Origin: Delphinus delphis
Taxonomy: Eukaryota; Chordata; Mammalia; Artiodactyla; Delphinidae
Length of the DNA stretch: 64,000 nucleotides
Direction: 5' to 3'
Assembly: GCF_949987515.2 (NCBI RefSeq)
Contig: NW_027192651.1
Coordinates: 2,728,001 to 2,792,000 of the forward strand
The number at the start of each line of letters is the position of its first letter. The stretch's first letter is position 1. Of the stretch, positions 50,810-63,513 are shown piece by piece. Below the pieces are notes generated by a model. That model was not told where the DNA came from and did not search any database. It saw only the letters and a list, made by a program, of their open reading frames with translations. Made by a program: the position numbers and the translations under genes.

Positions 50810-52389
50810 TTGGCCAAAAAGGGCGTATGCGTTTTTTCCTGAATATATTCAGGAAAAAACGCATACGCCCTTTTTGGCCAACCAAGCAAGCTTGCAAAGG
50901 AAATATGCACTACAATGAAGTCTCACTTCCCCCCGGTCAAAAGGGCCATCTGAAAAAAGTGTAAAATCCAGAAAGGCAGGACAGGCCATGGAGAACTGGG
51001 AGCCTTGTTATGCTGATGGGTGGGATGTAAATTGCCAACAGACACTCGGGAGAAGTGTATGGTGTTTCCTGAAACATCTAAAAAACAAAGCAACAGAGCC
51101 TAGGGCACTGCCACTTATGGTCCTATAGCTTAGGGAAATTAAAATCAAAAAGACACAGCCACCCCAAAGTTTGGGACGACTCTGTTTACAAGAACCTCGT
51201 TTACAGTACAAGTTCAACATCGCAGAAAGTGAAAAATGGATAAAGAAGTTGTGGTATTTACTTACAAAGCAATATCACTCAGCAATGAAATCTGTGTCAT
51301 CAGGCCCTTAGAAGCACAATGAGTGGATTCAGGTATGATGATTCTAACTGAAATAAGTCACACAGAAAAAGAAACATCATAAGATATCAGTAATACACGG
51401 AATGGAAACTTGGCTACACAGGAACTGAATTACAGAACAGAACAGGGTCTCAAATTTAGAAAACCAACTTATTCTTGCTTAAGGGTAAAGGTGAGTTGGG
51501 GTGCTGCATAAAACCAGAGATTGAAATGAGCACAGATAAAGTTCCTTAAGCCAAATATGGAATAGACAAGAGCTACTCCTTGCTCAACGAAATGGACTCA
51601 ACACCCCATATTAAACGCCTAAGAATGTACCTGACTAGTAAGTATCTTAAAACCTATGGATTGCTATGTCTCCGAAAGAGAATCAAGCATGTGTACAGGG
51701 GCATAAACGCAGCAGTGATAGGATTGGAGAGGTTCGGTGAGCAAATGAAGACCCTTTGAAGTCATATTGAATGGTACCCATTCAACGGGTTTCAACTACA
51801 GAGGTTTAAGGTATTCTTCCTTCAGCTAAAACATGCATGTGGAACGTAGAGTATGATCAAACATGTGATCGGGAGACGTGCTCAAATATGTCTCAGTTTT
51901 CCTCCCCTGGTACTCGGGTGCAACATTCCAGACGCTTTACTAACACTCTCCCCACTTGGAGAGTCAGTCCCTTTAACCTCCTGTTTGGCCCAGTTTGCAA
52001 TTTCTGCGGAAGATGAACAGGAATAGCGAGAACCAATGAGAGGCTAGCTGGAGGTGTCTGGACGGGCAAATTTAACTCTCATTTCCCACCAGGAAGAGGA
52101 ATTAACCAAAGGCTCAGCAGGCCGGGCCGGAACCAGATTAGGGCCTGAAGCCATCCTGCGGTGTTGTGGCCAGCTCAAAAGAAAGCGAGTTGAAGAAAGG
52201 AGCTCAGGGGCACTGTAATTCACAAACCTGCAGAGTTATAAATGACAGGTATCGTCCAAAAATAGACGGAAGTAAGGCTGCCAAGAGGACTTGAAAGCGG
52301 GGCAGAATTGCAGGAAACCGATTTCAGGAGGTAGACTGGAATTGCATTGAAAGCATAGGAAAAGAGGCAGAAAGTCCACAATGATGCAC
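50810..52389 (+). repeat. Satellite unit 33 (1,580 bp)
   Basis: Intact palindrome. 'ccttagaagcac' near 51306 is shared with unit 35. Confidence 0.9.
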
Positions 52390-52461
52390 TTGGCCAAAAA
52401 GGGCGTATGCGTTTTCTCCTGAATATATTCAGGAAAAAACGCATACGCCCTTTTTGGCCAA
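52390..52461. repeat. Palindrome of unit 34, one mismatch
   Basis: Left arm T-to-C at 52416, exactly 3,157 bp after the unit 32 change. Confidence 0.95.
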
Positions 52462-53966
52462 CCAAGCAAGCTTGCAAAGGAAATCTGCACTACAATGAAG
52501 TCTCACTTCCCCCCGGCCAAAAGGGCCATCTGAAAAAAGTGTAAAATCCAGAAAGACAACAGGCCATTGAGAACTGGGAGCCTTGTTATGCTGATGGGCG
52601 GGATGTAAATTGCCAACAGACACTTGGGAGAAGTGTATGGTGTTTCCTGAAACATCTAAAAAACAAAGCAACAGAGCCTAGGGCACTTCCACTTATGGTC
52701 CTATAGCTTAGGGAAATTAAAATCAAAAACACACAGCCACCCCAAAGTTTGGAACGGCTCTGTTTACAAGAACCTCGTTTACAGTACAAGTTCAACATCG
52801 CAGAAAGTGAAAAATGGATAAAGAAGTTGTGGTATTTACTTACAAAGCAATATCACTCAGCAATGAAATCTGTGTCATCAGGCCCTTAGCAGCACAATGA
52901 GTGGATTCAGGTATGATGATTCTAACTGAAATAAGTCACACAGAAAAAGAAACATCATAAGATATCAGTAATACACGGAATGGAAACTTGGCTACACAGG
53001 AACTGAATTACAGAACAGAACAGGGTCTCAAATTTAGAAAACCAACTTATTCTTGCTTAAGGGTAAAGGTGAGTTGGGGTGCTGCATAAAACCAGAGATT
53101 GAAATGAGCACAGATAAAGTTCCTTAAGCCAAATATGGAATAGACAAGAGCTACTCCTTGCTCAACGAAATGGACTCAACACCGCATATTAAACGCCTAA
53201 GAATGTACCTGACTTGTAAGTATCTTAAAACCTATGGATTGCTATGTCTCCGAAAGAGAATCAAGCATGTGTACAGGGGCATAAACGCAGCAGTGATAGG
53301 ATTGGAGAGGTTCGGTGAGCAAATGAAGACCCTTTGAAGTCATATTGCATGGTACCCATTGCACGGGTCTCAACTCTCCAGGTTTAAGGTATTCTTCCTT
53401 CAGCTAAAACATGCATGTGGAACCCAAGTATGATCAACCATGTGAACGGGAGACGTGTTCAAATATGTCTCAGTTTTCCTCCCCTGGTACTCGGGTGCAA
53501 CATTCCAGACGCTTTACTAACACTCTCCCCACTTGGAGAGTCAGCGCCTTTAACCTCCTGTTTGGCCCAGTTTGCAATTTCTGCGGAAGATGAACAGGAA
53601 TAGCGAGAACCAATGAGAGGCTAGCTGGAGGTGTCTGGACGGGCAAATTTAACTCTCATTTCCCACCAGGAAGAGGAAATAACCAAAGGCTCAGCGTGCC
53701 GTACCGGAACCAGATTAGGGCCTGAGGCCATCCTGCGGTGTTGCGGCCAGGTCACAAGAAAGCGAGTTGAAGAAAGGAGCTCAGGGGCACTGTAATTCAC
53801 AAACCTGCAGAGTTATAAATGACAGCTATCGTCCAAAAATAGACTGAAGTAAGGCTGCCAAGAGGACTTGAAAGCGGGGCAGAATTGCAGGAAACCGATT
53901 TCAGGAGGTAGACTGGAATTGCATTGAAAGCATAGGAAAAGAGGCAGAACGTCCACAATGATGCAC
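52390..53966 (+). repeat. Satellite unit 34 (1,577 bp)
   Basis: Near-identical to unit 32, with the same palindrome change at 52416. Confidence 0.9.
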
Positions 53967-55546
53967 TTGGCCAAAAAGGGCGTATGCGTTTTTTCCTGAA
54001 TATATTCAGGAAAAAACGCATACGCCCTTTTTGGCCAACCAAGCAAGCTTGCAAAGGAAATCTGCACTACAATGAAGTCTCACTTCCCCCCGGTCAAAAG
54101 GGCCATCTGAAAAAAGTGTAAAATCCAGAAAGGCAGGACAGGCCATGGAGAACTGGGAGCCTTGTTATGCTGATGGGCGGGATGTAAATTGCCAACAGAC
54201 ACTCGGGAGAAGTGTATGGTGTTTCCTGAAACATCTAAAAAACAAAGCAACAGAGCCTAGGGCACTGCCACTTATGGTCCTATAGCTTAGGGAAATTAAA
54301 ATCAAAAAGACACAGCCACCCCAAAGTTTGGGACGGCTCTGTTTACAAGAACCTCGTTTACAGTACAAGTTCAACATCGCAGAAAGTGAAAAATGGATAA
54401 AGAAGTTGTGGTATTTACTTACAAAGCAATATCACTCAGCAATGAAATCTGTGTCATCAGGCCCTTAGAAGCACAATGAGTGGATTCAGGTATGATGATT
54501 CTAACTGAAATAAGTCACACAGAAAAAGAAACATCATAAGATATCAGTAATACACGGAATGGAAACTTGGCTACACAGGAACTGAATTACAGAACAGAAC
54601 AGGGTCTCAAATTTAGAAAACCAACTTATTCTTGCTTAAGGGTAAAGGTGAGTTGGGGTGCTGCATAAAACCAGAGATTGAAATGAGCACAGATAAAGTT
54701 CCTTAAGCCAAATATGGAATAGACAAGAGCTACTCCTTGCTCAACGAAATGGACTCAACACCCCATATTAAACGCCTAAGAATGTACCTGACTAGTAAGT
54801 ATCTTAAAACCTATGGATTGCTATGTCTCCGAAAGAGAATCAAGCATGTGTACAGGGGCATAAACGCAGCAGTGATAGGATTGGAGAGGTTCGGTGAGCA
54901 AATGAAGACCCTTTGAAGTCATATTGAATGGTACCCATTCCACGGGTTTCAACTACAGAGGTTTAAGGTATTCTTCCTTCAGCTAAAACATGCATGTAGA
55001 ACGTAGAGTATGATCAACCATGTGATCGGGAAACGTGCTCAAATATGTCTCAGTTTTCCTCCCCTGGTACTCGGGTGCAACATTCCAGACGCTTTACTAA
55101 CACTCTCCCCACTTGGAGAGTCAGTCCCTTTAACCTCCTGTTTGGCCCAGTTTGCAATTTCTGCGGAAGATGAACAGGAATAGCGAGAACCAATGAGAGG
55201 CTAGCTGGAGGTGTCTGGACGGGCAAATTTAACTCTCATTTCCCACCAGGAAGAGGAATTAACCAAAGGCTCAGCATGCCGGGCCGGAACCAGATTAGGG
55301 CCTGAAGCCATCCTGCGGTGTTGCGGCCAGCTCAAAAGAAAGCGAGTTGAAGAAAGGAGCTCAGGGGCACTGTAATTCACAAACCTGCAGAGTTATAAAT
55401 GACAGGTATCGTCCAAAAATAGACGGAAGTAAGGCTGCCAAGAGGACTTGAAAGCGGGGCAGAATTGCAGGAAACCGATTTCAGGAGGTAGACTGGAATT
55501 GCATTGAAAGCATAGGAAAAGAGGCAGAAAGTCCACAATGATGCAC
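53967..55546 (+). repeat. Satellite unit 35 (1,580 bp)
   Basis: Intact palindrome; near-identical to unit 33. Private 'catgtagaacgtag' near 54993 and 'gggaaacgtg' near 55028. Confidence 0.9.
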
Positions 55547-55618
55547 TTGGCCAAAAAGGGCGTATGCGTTTTCTCCTGAATATATTCAGGAAAAAACGCA
55601 TACGCCCTTTTTGGCCAA
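55547..55618. repeat. Palindrome of unit 36, one mismatch
   Basis: Left arm T-to-C at 55573, again 3,157 bp on. Confidence 0.95.
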
Positions 55619-57124
55619 CCAAGCAAGCTTGCAAAGGAAATCTGCACTACAATGAAGTCTCACTTCCCCCCGGCCAAAAGGGCCATCTGAAAAAAGTGTA
55701 AAATCCAGAAAGACAACAGGCCATTGAGAACTGGGAGCCTTGTTATGCTGATGGGCGGGATGTAAATTGCCAACAGACACTTGGGAGAAGTGTATGGTGT
55801 TTCCTGAAACATCTAAAAAACAAAGCAACAGAGCCTAGGGCACTTCCACTTATGGTCCTATAGCTTAGGGAAATTAAAATCAAAAACACACAGCCACCCC
55901 AAAGTTTGGAACGGCTCTGTTTACAAGAACCTCGTTTACAGTACAAGTTCAACATCGCAGAAAGTGAAAAATGGATAAAGAAGTTGTGGTATTTACTTAC
56001 AAAGCAATATCACTCAGCAATGAAATCTGTGTCATCAGGCCCTTAGCAGCACAATGAGTGGATTCAGGTATGATGATTCTAACTGAAATAAGTCACACAG
56101 AAAAAGAAACATCATAAGATATCAGTAATACACGGAATGGAAACTTGGCTACACAGGAACTGAATTACAGAACAGAACAGGGTCTCAAATTTAGAAAACC
56201 AACTTATTCTTGCTTAAGGGTAAAGGTGAGTTGGGGTGCTGCATAAAACCAGAGATTGAAATGAGCACAGATAAAGTTCCTTAAGCCAAATATGGAATAG
56301 ACAAGAGCTACTCCTTGCTCAACGAAATGGACTCAACACCGCATATTAAACGCCTAAGAATGTACCTGACTTGTAAGTATCTTAAAACCTATGGATTGCT
56401 ATGTCTCCGAAAGAGAATCAAGCATGTGTACAGGGGCATAAACGCAGCAGTGATAGGATTGGAGAGGTGCGGTGAGCAAATGAAGACCCTTTGAAGTCAT
56501 ATTGCATGGTACCCATTCCACGGGTTTCAACTACAGAGGTTTAAGGTATTCTTCCTTCAGCTAAAACATGCATGTGGAACCTAGAGTATGATCAACCATG
56601 TGATCGGGAGACGTGTTCAAATATGTCTCAGTTTTCGTACCCTGGTACTCGGGTGCAACATTCCAGACGCTTTACTAACACTCTCCCCACTTGGAGAGTC
56701 AGCGCCTTTAACCTCCTGTTTGGCCCAGTTTGCAATTTCTGCGGAAGATGAACAGGAATAGCGAGAACCAATGAGAGGCTAGCTGGAGGTGTCTGGACGG
56801 GCAAATTTAACTCTCATTTCCCACCAGGAAGAGGAATTAACCAAAGGCTCAGCATGCCGGGCCGGAACCAGATTAGGGCCTGAAGCCATCCTGGGGTGTT
56901 GCGGCCAGGTCACAAGAAAGCGAGTTGAAGAAAGGAGCTCAGGGGCACTGTAATTCACAAACCTGCAGAGTTATAAATGACAGCTATCGTCCAAAAATAG
57001 ACTGAAGTAAGGCTGCCAAGAGGACTTGAAAGCGGGGCAGAATTGCAGGAAACCGATTTCAGGAGGTAGACTGGAATTGCATTGAAAGCATAGGAAAAGA
57101 GGCAGAACGTCCACAATGATGCAC
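55547..57124 (+). repeat. Satellite unit 36 (1,578 bp)
   Basis: Same palindrome change as units 32 and 34 (55573). Follows unit 34 until about 56466 ('ggtgcggtgag'), then changes to another lineage. Confidence 0.9.
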
Positions 57125-57196
57125 TTGGCCAAAAAGGGCGTATGCGTTTTTTCCTGAATATATTCAGGAAAAAACGCATACGCCCTTTTTGGTCAA
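57125..57196. repeat. Palindrome of unit 37, one mismatch
   Basis: Right arm C-to-T at 57193, in the outer GGCC. Confidence 0.95.
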
Positions 57197-58702
57197 CCAA
57201 GCAAGCTTGCAAAGGAAATCTGCACTACAATGAAGTCTCACTTCTCCCCGGTCAAAAGGGCCATCTGAAAAAAGTGTAAAATCCAGAAAGGCAGGACAGG
57301 CCATGGAGAACTGGGAGCCTTGTTATGCTGATGGGCGGGATGTAAATTGCCAACAGACACTTGGGAGAAGTGTATGGTGTTTCCTGAAACATCTAAAAAA
57401 CAAAGCAACAGAGCCTAGGGCACTTCCACTTATGGTCCTATAGCTTAGGGAAATTAAAATCAAAAAGACACAGCCACCCCAAAGTTTTGAACGGCTCTGT
57501 TTACAAGAACCTCGTTTACAGTACAAGTTCAACATCGCAGAAAGTGAAAAATGGATAAAGAAGTTCTGGTATTTACTTACAAAGCAATATCACTCTGCAA
57601 TGAAATCTGTGTCATCACGCCCTTAGCAGCACAATAGGTGGATTCAGGTATGATGATTCTAACTGAAATAAGTCACACAGAAAAAGAAACATCATAAGAT
57701 ATCAGTAATACACGGAATGTAAACTTGGCTACACAGGAACTGAATTACAGAACAGAACAGGGTCTCAAATTTAGAAAACAACTTATGCTTGCTTAAGGGT
57801 AAAGGTGAGTTGGGGTGCTGCATAAAACCAGAGATTGAAATGAGCACAGATAAAGTTCCTTAAGTCAAATATGGAATAGACAAGAGCTACGCCTTGCTCA
57901 ACGAAATGGACTCAACACCCCATATTAAACGCCTAAGAATGTACCTGACTAGTAAGTATCTTAAAACCTATGGATTGCTATGTCTCCGAAAGAGAATCAA
58001 GCATGTGTACAGGGGCATAAACGCAGCAGTGATAGGATTGGAGAGGTTCGGTGAGCAAATGAAGACCCTTTGAAGTCATATTGCATGGTACCCATTACAC
58101 GGGTCTTAACTCTCCAGGTTTAAGGTATTCTTCCTTCAGCTAAAACATGCATGTGGAACCCAAGTATGATCAACCATGTGAACGGGAGGCGTGTTCAAAT
58201 GTGTCTCAGTTTTCCTCCCCTGGTACTCGGGTGCAACATTCCAGACGCTTTACTAACACTCTCCCCACATGGACAGTCAGCGCCTTTAACCTCCTGTTTG
58301 GCCCAGTTTGCAATTTCTGCGGAAGATGAACAGGAATAGCGAGAACCAATGAGAGGCTAGCTGGAGGTGTCTGGACGGGCAAATTTAACTCTCATTTCCC
58401 ACCAGGAAGAGGAAATAACCAAAGGCTCAGCGTGCCGTGCCGGAACCAGATTAGGGCCTGAAGCCATCCTGCGGTGTTGCGGCCAGGTCACAAGAAAGCG
58501 AGTTGAAGAAAGGAGCTCAGGGGCACTGTAATTCACAAACCTGCAGAGTTATAAATGACAGCTATCCTCCAAAAATATACTGAAGTAAGGCTGCCAAGAG
58601 GACTTGAAAGCGGGGCAGAATTGCAGGAATCCGATTTCAGGAGGTAGACTGGAATTGCATTGAAAGCATAGGAAAAGAGGCAGAACGTCCACAATGATGC
58701 AC
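57125..58702 (+). repeat. Satellite unit 37 (1,578 bp)
   Basis: Palindrome has C-to-T at 57193. A one-base loss in 'gaaaacaacttatg' lies near 57774. 'ccccacatggacagtc' near 58263 breaks the small stem-loop. Confidence 0.9.
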
Positions 58703-60281
58703 TTGGCCAAAAAGGGCGTATGCGTTTTTTCCTGAATATATTCAGGAAAAAACGCATACGCCCTTTTTGGCCAACCAAGCAAGCTTGCAAAGGAAATCTG
58801 CACTACAATGAAGTCTCACTTACCCCTGGTCAAAAGGGCCATCTGAAAAAAGTGTAAAATCCAGAAAGGCAGGACAGGCCATGGAGAACTGGGAGCCTTG
58901 TTATGCTGATGGGCGGGATGTAAATTGCCAACAGACACTTGGGAGAAGTGTATGGTGTTTCCTGAAACATCTAAAAAACAAAGCAACAGAGCCTAGGGCA
59001 CTGTCACTTATGGTCCTATAGCTTAGGGAAATTAAAATCAAAAAGACACAGCCACCCCAAAGTTTGGGACGCCTCTGTTTACAAGAACCTCGTTTACAGT
59101 ACAAGTTCAACATCGCAGAAAGTGAAAAATGGATAAAGAAGTTGTGGTATTTACTTACAAAGCAATATCACTCAGCAATGAAATCTGTGTCATCAGGCAC
59201 TTAGCAGCACAATGAGTGGATTCAGGTATGATGATTCTAACTGAAATAAGTCACACAGAAAAAGAAACATCATAAGATATCAGTAATACACGGAATGTAA
59301 ACTTGGCTACACAGGAACTGAATTACAGAACAGAACAGGGTCTCAAATTTAGAAAACCAACTTATGCTTGCTTAAGGGTAAAGGTGAGTTGGGGTGCTGC
59401 ATAAAACCAGAGATTGAAATGAGCACAGATAAAGTTCCTTAAGTCAAATATGGAATAGACAAGAGCTACTCCTTGCTCAACGAAATGGACTCAACACCGC
59501 ATATTAAACGCCTAAGAATGTACCTGACTAGTAAGTATCTTAAAACCTATGGATTGCTATGTCTCCGAAAGAGAATCAAGCATGTGTACAGGGGCATAAA
59601 CGCAGCAGTGATAGGATTGGAGAGGTTCGGTGAGCAAATGAAGACCCTTTGAAGTCATATTGCATGGTACCCATTACACGGGTCTTAACTCTCCAGGTTT
59701 AAGGTATTCTTCCTTCAGCTAAAACATGCATGTGGAACCCAAGTATGATCAACCATGTGAACGGGAGACGTGTTCAAATATGTCTCAGTTTTCCTCCCCT
59801 GGTACTCGGGTGCAACATTCCAGACGCTTTACTAACACTCTCCCCACTTGGAGAGTCAGCGCCTTTAACCTGTTGTTTGGCCCAGTTTGCAATTTCTGCG
59901 GAAGATGAACAGAAATAGCGAGAACCAATGAGAGGCTAGCTGGAGGTGTCTGGACGGGCAAATTTAACTCTCATTTCCCACCAGGAAGAGGAAAGAACCA
60001 AAGGCTCAGCGTGCCGTACCGGAACCAGATTAGGGCCTGAAGCCATCCTGCGGTGTTGCGGCCAGCTCAAAAGAAAGCGAGTTGAAGAAAGGAGCTCAGG
60101 GGCACTGTAATTCACAAACCTGCAGAGTTATAAATGACAGCTATCCTCCAAAAATAGACTGAAGTAAGGCTGCCAAGAGGACTTGAAAGCGGGGCAGAAT
60201 TGCAGGAAACCGATTTCAGGAGGTAGACTGGAATTGCATTGAAAGCATAGGAAAAGAGGCAGAACGTCCACAATGATGCAC
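58703..60281 (+). repeat. Satellite unit 38 (1,579 bp)
   Basis: Intact palindrome. 'cttacccctgg' near 58819 and 'cactgtcactt' near 59000 are private. Confidence 0.9.
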
Positions 60282-61861
60282 TTGGCCAAAAAGGGCGTAT
60301 GCGTTTTTTCCTGAATATATTCAGGAAAAAACGCATACGCCCTTTTTGGCCAACCAAGCAAGCTTGCAAAGGAAATCTGCACTACAATGAAGTCTCACTT
60401 CCCCCCGGCCAAAAGGGCCATGTGAAAAAAGTGTAAAATCCAGAAAGGGAGGACAGGTCATGGAGAACTGGGAGCCTTGTTATGCTGATGGGCGGGATGT
60501 AAATTGCCAACAGACACTAAGGAGAAGTGTATGGTGTTTCCTGAAACATCTAAAAAACAAAGCAACAGAACCTAGGGCACTTCCACTTATGGTCCTATAG
60601 CTTAGGGAAATTAAAATCAAAAAGACACAGCCACCCCAAAGTTTGGAACGGCTCTGTTTACAAGAACCTCGTTTACAGTACAAGTTCAACATCGCAGAAA
60701 GTGAAAAATGGATAAAGAAGTTGTGGTATTTACTTACAAAGCAATATCACTCAGCAATGAAATCTGTGTCATCAGGCCCTTAGCAGCACAATGAGTGGAT
60801 TCAGGTATGATGATTCTAACTGAAGTAAGTCACACAGAAAAAGAAACATCATAAGATATCAGTAATACACGGAATGTAAACTTAGCTACACAGGAACTGA
60901 ATTACAGAACAGAACAGGGTCTCAAATTTAGAAAACCAACTTATGCTTGCTTAAGGGTAAAGGTGAGTTGGGGTGCTGCATAAAACCAGAGACTGAAATG
61001 AGCACAGATAAAGTTCCTTAAGCCAAATATGGAATAGACAAGAGCTACTCCTTGCTCAACGAAATGGACTCAACACCCCATATTAAACGCCTAAGAATGT
61101 ACCTGACTAGTAAGTATCTTAAAACCTATGGATTGCTATGTCTCCAAAAGAGAATCAAGCATGTGTACAGGGGCATAAACGCAGCAGTGATAGGATTGGA
61201 GAGGTTCGGTGAGCAAATGAAGACCCTTTGAAGTCATATTGCATGGTACCCATTCCACGGGTTTCAACTACCCAGGTTTAAGGTATTCTTCCTTCAGCTA
61301 AAACATGCATGTGGAACCTAGAGTATGATCAACCATGTGATCGGGAGACGTGTTCAAATATGTCTCAGTTTTCCTCCCCTGGTACTCGGGTGCAACATTC
61401 CAGACGCTTTACTAACACTCTCCCCACTTGGAGAGTCAGTCCCTTTAACATCCTGTTTGGCCCAGTTTGCAATTTCTGCGGAAGATGAACAGGAATAGCG
61501 AGAACCAATGAGAGGCTAGCTGGAGGTGTCTGGACGGGCAAATTTAACTCTCATTTCCCACCAGGAAGAGGAATTAACCAAAGGCTCAGCAGGCCGGGCC
61601 GGAACCAGATTAGGGCCTGAAGCGATCCTGCGGTGTTGCGGCCAGGTCACAAGAAAGCGAGTTGAAGAAAGGAGCTCAGGAGCACTGTAATTCACAAACC
61701 TGCAGAGTTATAAATGACAGCTATCATCCAAAAATAGACTGAAGTAAGGTTGCCAAGAGGACTTGAAAGCGGGGCAGAATTGCAGGAAACCGATTTCAGG
61801 AGGTAGACTGGAATTGCATTGAAAGCATAGGAAAAGAGGCAGAACGTCCACAATGATGCAC
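60282..61861 (+). repeat. Satellite unit 39 (1,580 bp)
   Basis: Intact palindrome. 'acactaaggag' near 60515 and 'ccatgtgaaaaaag' near 60418 are private. Confidence 0.9.
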
Positions 61862-63441
61862 TTGGCCAAAAAGGGCGTATGCGTTTTTTCCTGAATATAT
61901 TCAGGAAAAAACGCATACGCCCTTTTTGGCCAACCAAGCAAGCTTGCAAAGGAAATCTGCACTACAATGAAGTCTCACTTCCCCCCGGTCAAAAGGGCCA
62001 TCTGAAAAAAGTGTAAAATCCAGAAAGGCAGGACAGGCCATGGAGAACTGGGAGCCTTGTTATGCTGATGGGCGGGATGTAAATTGCCAACAGACACTTG
62101 GGAGAAGTGTATGGTGTTTCCTGAAACATCTAAAAAACAAAGCAACAGAGCCTAGGGCACTGCCACTTATGGTCCTATAGCTTAGGGAAATTAAAATCAA
62201 AAAGACACAGCCACCCCAAAGTTTGGGACGCCTCTGTTTACAAGAACCTCGTTTACAGTACAAGTTCAACATCGCAGAAAGTGAAAAATGGATAAAGAAG
62301 TTGTGGTATTTACTTACAAAGCAATATCACCCAGCAATGAAATCTGTGTCATCAGGCCCTTAGCATCACAATGAGTGGATTCAGGTATGATGATTCTAAC
62401 TGAAATAAGTCACACAGAAAAAGAAACATCATAAGATATCAGTAATACACGGAATGTAAACTTGGCTACACAGGAACTGAATTACAGAACAGAACAGGGT
62501 CTCAAATTTAGAAAACCAACTTATGCTTCCTTAAGGGTAAAGGTGAGTTGGGGTGCTGCATAAAACCAGAGATTGAAATGAGCACAGATAAAGTTCCTTA
62601 AGTCAAATATGGAATAGACAAGAGCTACTCCTTGCTCAACGAAATGGACTCAACACCGCATATTAAACGCCTAAGATTGTACCTGACTAGTAAGTATCGT
62701 AAAACCTATGGATTGCTATGTCTCCGAAAGAGAATCAAGCATGTGTACAGGGGCATAAACGCAGCAGTGATAGGATTGGAGAGGTTCGGTGAGCAAATGA
62801 AGACCCTTTGAAGTCATATTGCATGGTACCCATTCCACGGGTTTCAACTACCCAGGTTTTAGGTATTCTTCCTTCAGATAAAACATGCATGTGGAACCCA
62901 GAGTATGATCAACCATGTGATCGGGAGACGTGTTCAAATATGTCTCAGTTTTCCTCCCCTGGTACTCGGGTGCAACATTCCAGACGCTTTACTAACACTC
63001 TCCCCACTTGGAGAGTCAGCGCCTTTAACCTCCTGTTTGGCACAGTTTGCAATTTCTGCGGAAGATGAACAGGAATAGCGAGAACCAATGAGAGGCTAGC
63101 TGGAGGTGTCTGGACGGGCAAATTTAACTCTCATTTCCCACCAGGAAGAGGAAATAACCAAAGGCTCAGCGTGCCGTACCGGAACCAGATTAGGGCCTGA
63201 AGCCATCCTGCGGTGTTGCGGCCAGCTCAAAAGAAAGCGAGTTGAAGAAAGGAGCTCAGGGGCACTGTAATGCACAAAGCTGCAGAGTTATAAATGACAG
63301 CTATCGTCCAAAAATATACTGAAGTAAGGCTGCCAAGAGGACTTGAAAGCGGGGCAGAATTGCAGGAAACCGATTTCAGGAGGTAGACTGGAATTGCATT
63401 GAAAACATAGGAAAAGAGGCAGAACGTCCACAATGATGCAC
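61862..63441 (+). repeat. Satellite unit 40 (1,580 bp)
   Basis: Intact palindrome. Its end repeats the rare unit 13 marker pair ('taatgcacaaagctgcag' near 63269; 'gaaaacatagg' near 63402). Confidence 0.9.
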
Positions 63442-63513
63442 TTGGCCAAAAAGGGCGTATGCGTTTTTTCCTGAATATATTCAGGAAAAAACGCATACGC
63501 ACTTTTTGGCCAA
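63442..63513. repeat. Palindrome of unit 41, one mismatch
   Basis: Right arm C-to-A at 63501, the same alignment column as the unit 18 change at 27330. Confidence 0.95.

Larger units (their letters stand above)
49233..57124 (+). repeat. Two-unit higher-order repeat of 3,157 bp, about 2.5 copies
   Basis: Units 32-33, 34-35 and the first ~900 bases of 36 match at 3,157-bp spacing. Markers: the palindrome T-to-C (49259, 52416, 55573), 'agacggaag' before it, 'ccggccaaaag' and 'cctgacttgtaag'. The copies are almost identical, so the amplification is young. Confidence 0.87.

Noticed and set aside
421..63513. CRISPR array or integron-like repeat series
   Set aside because: Repeats are 1.58 kb apart with homologous, not unique, intervening DNA, and the sequence is mammalian satellite.
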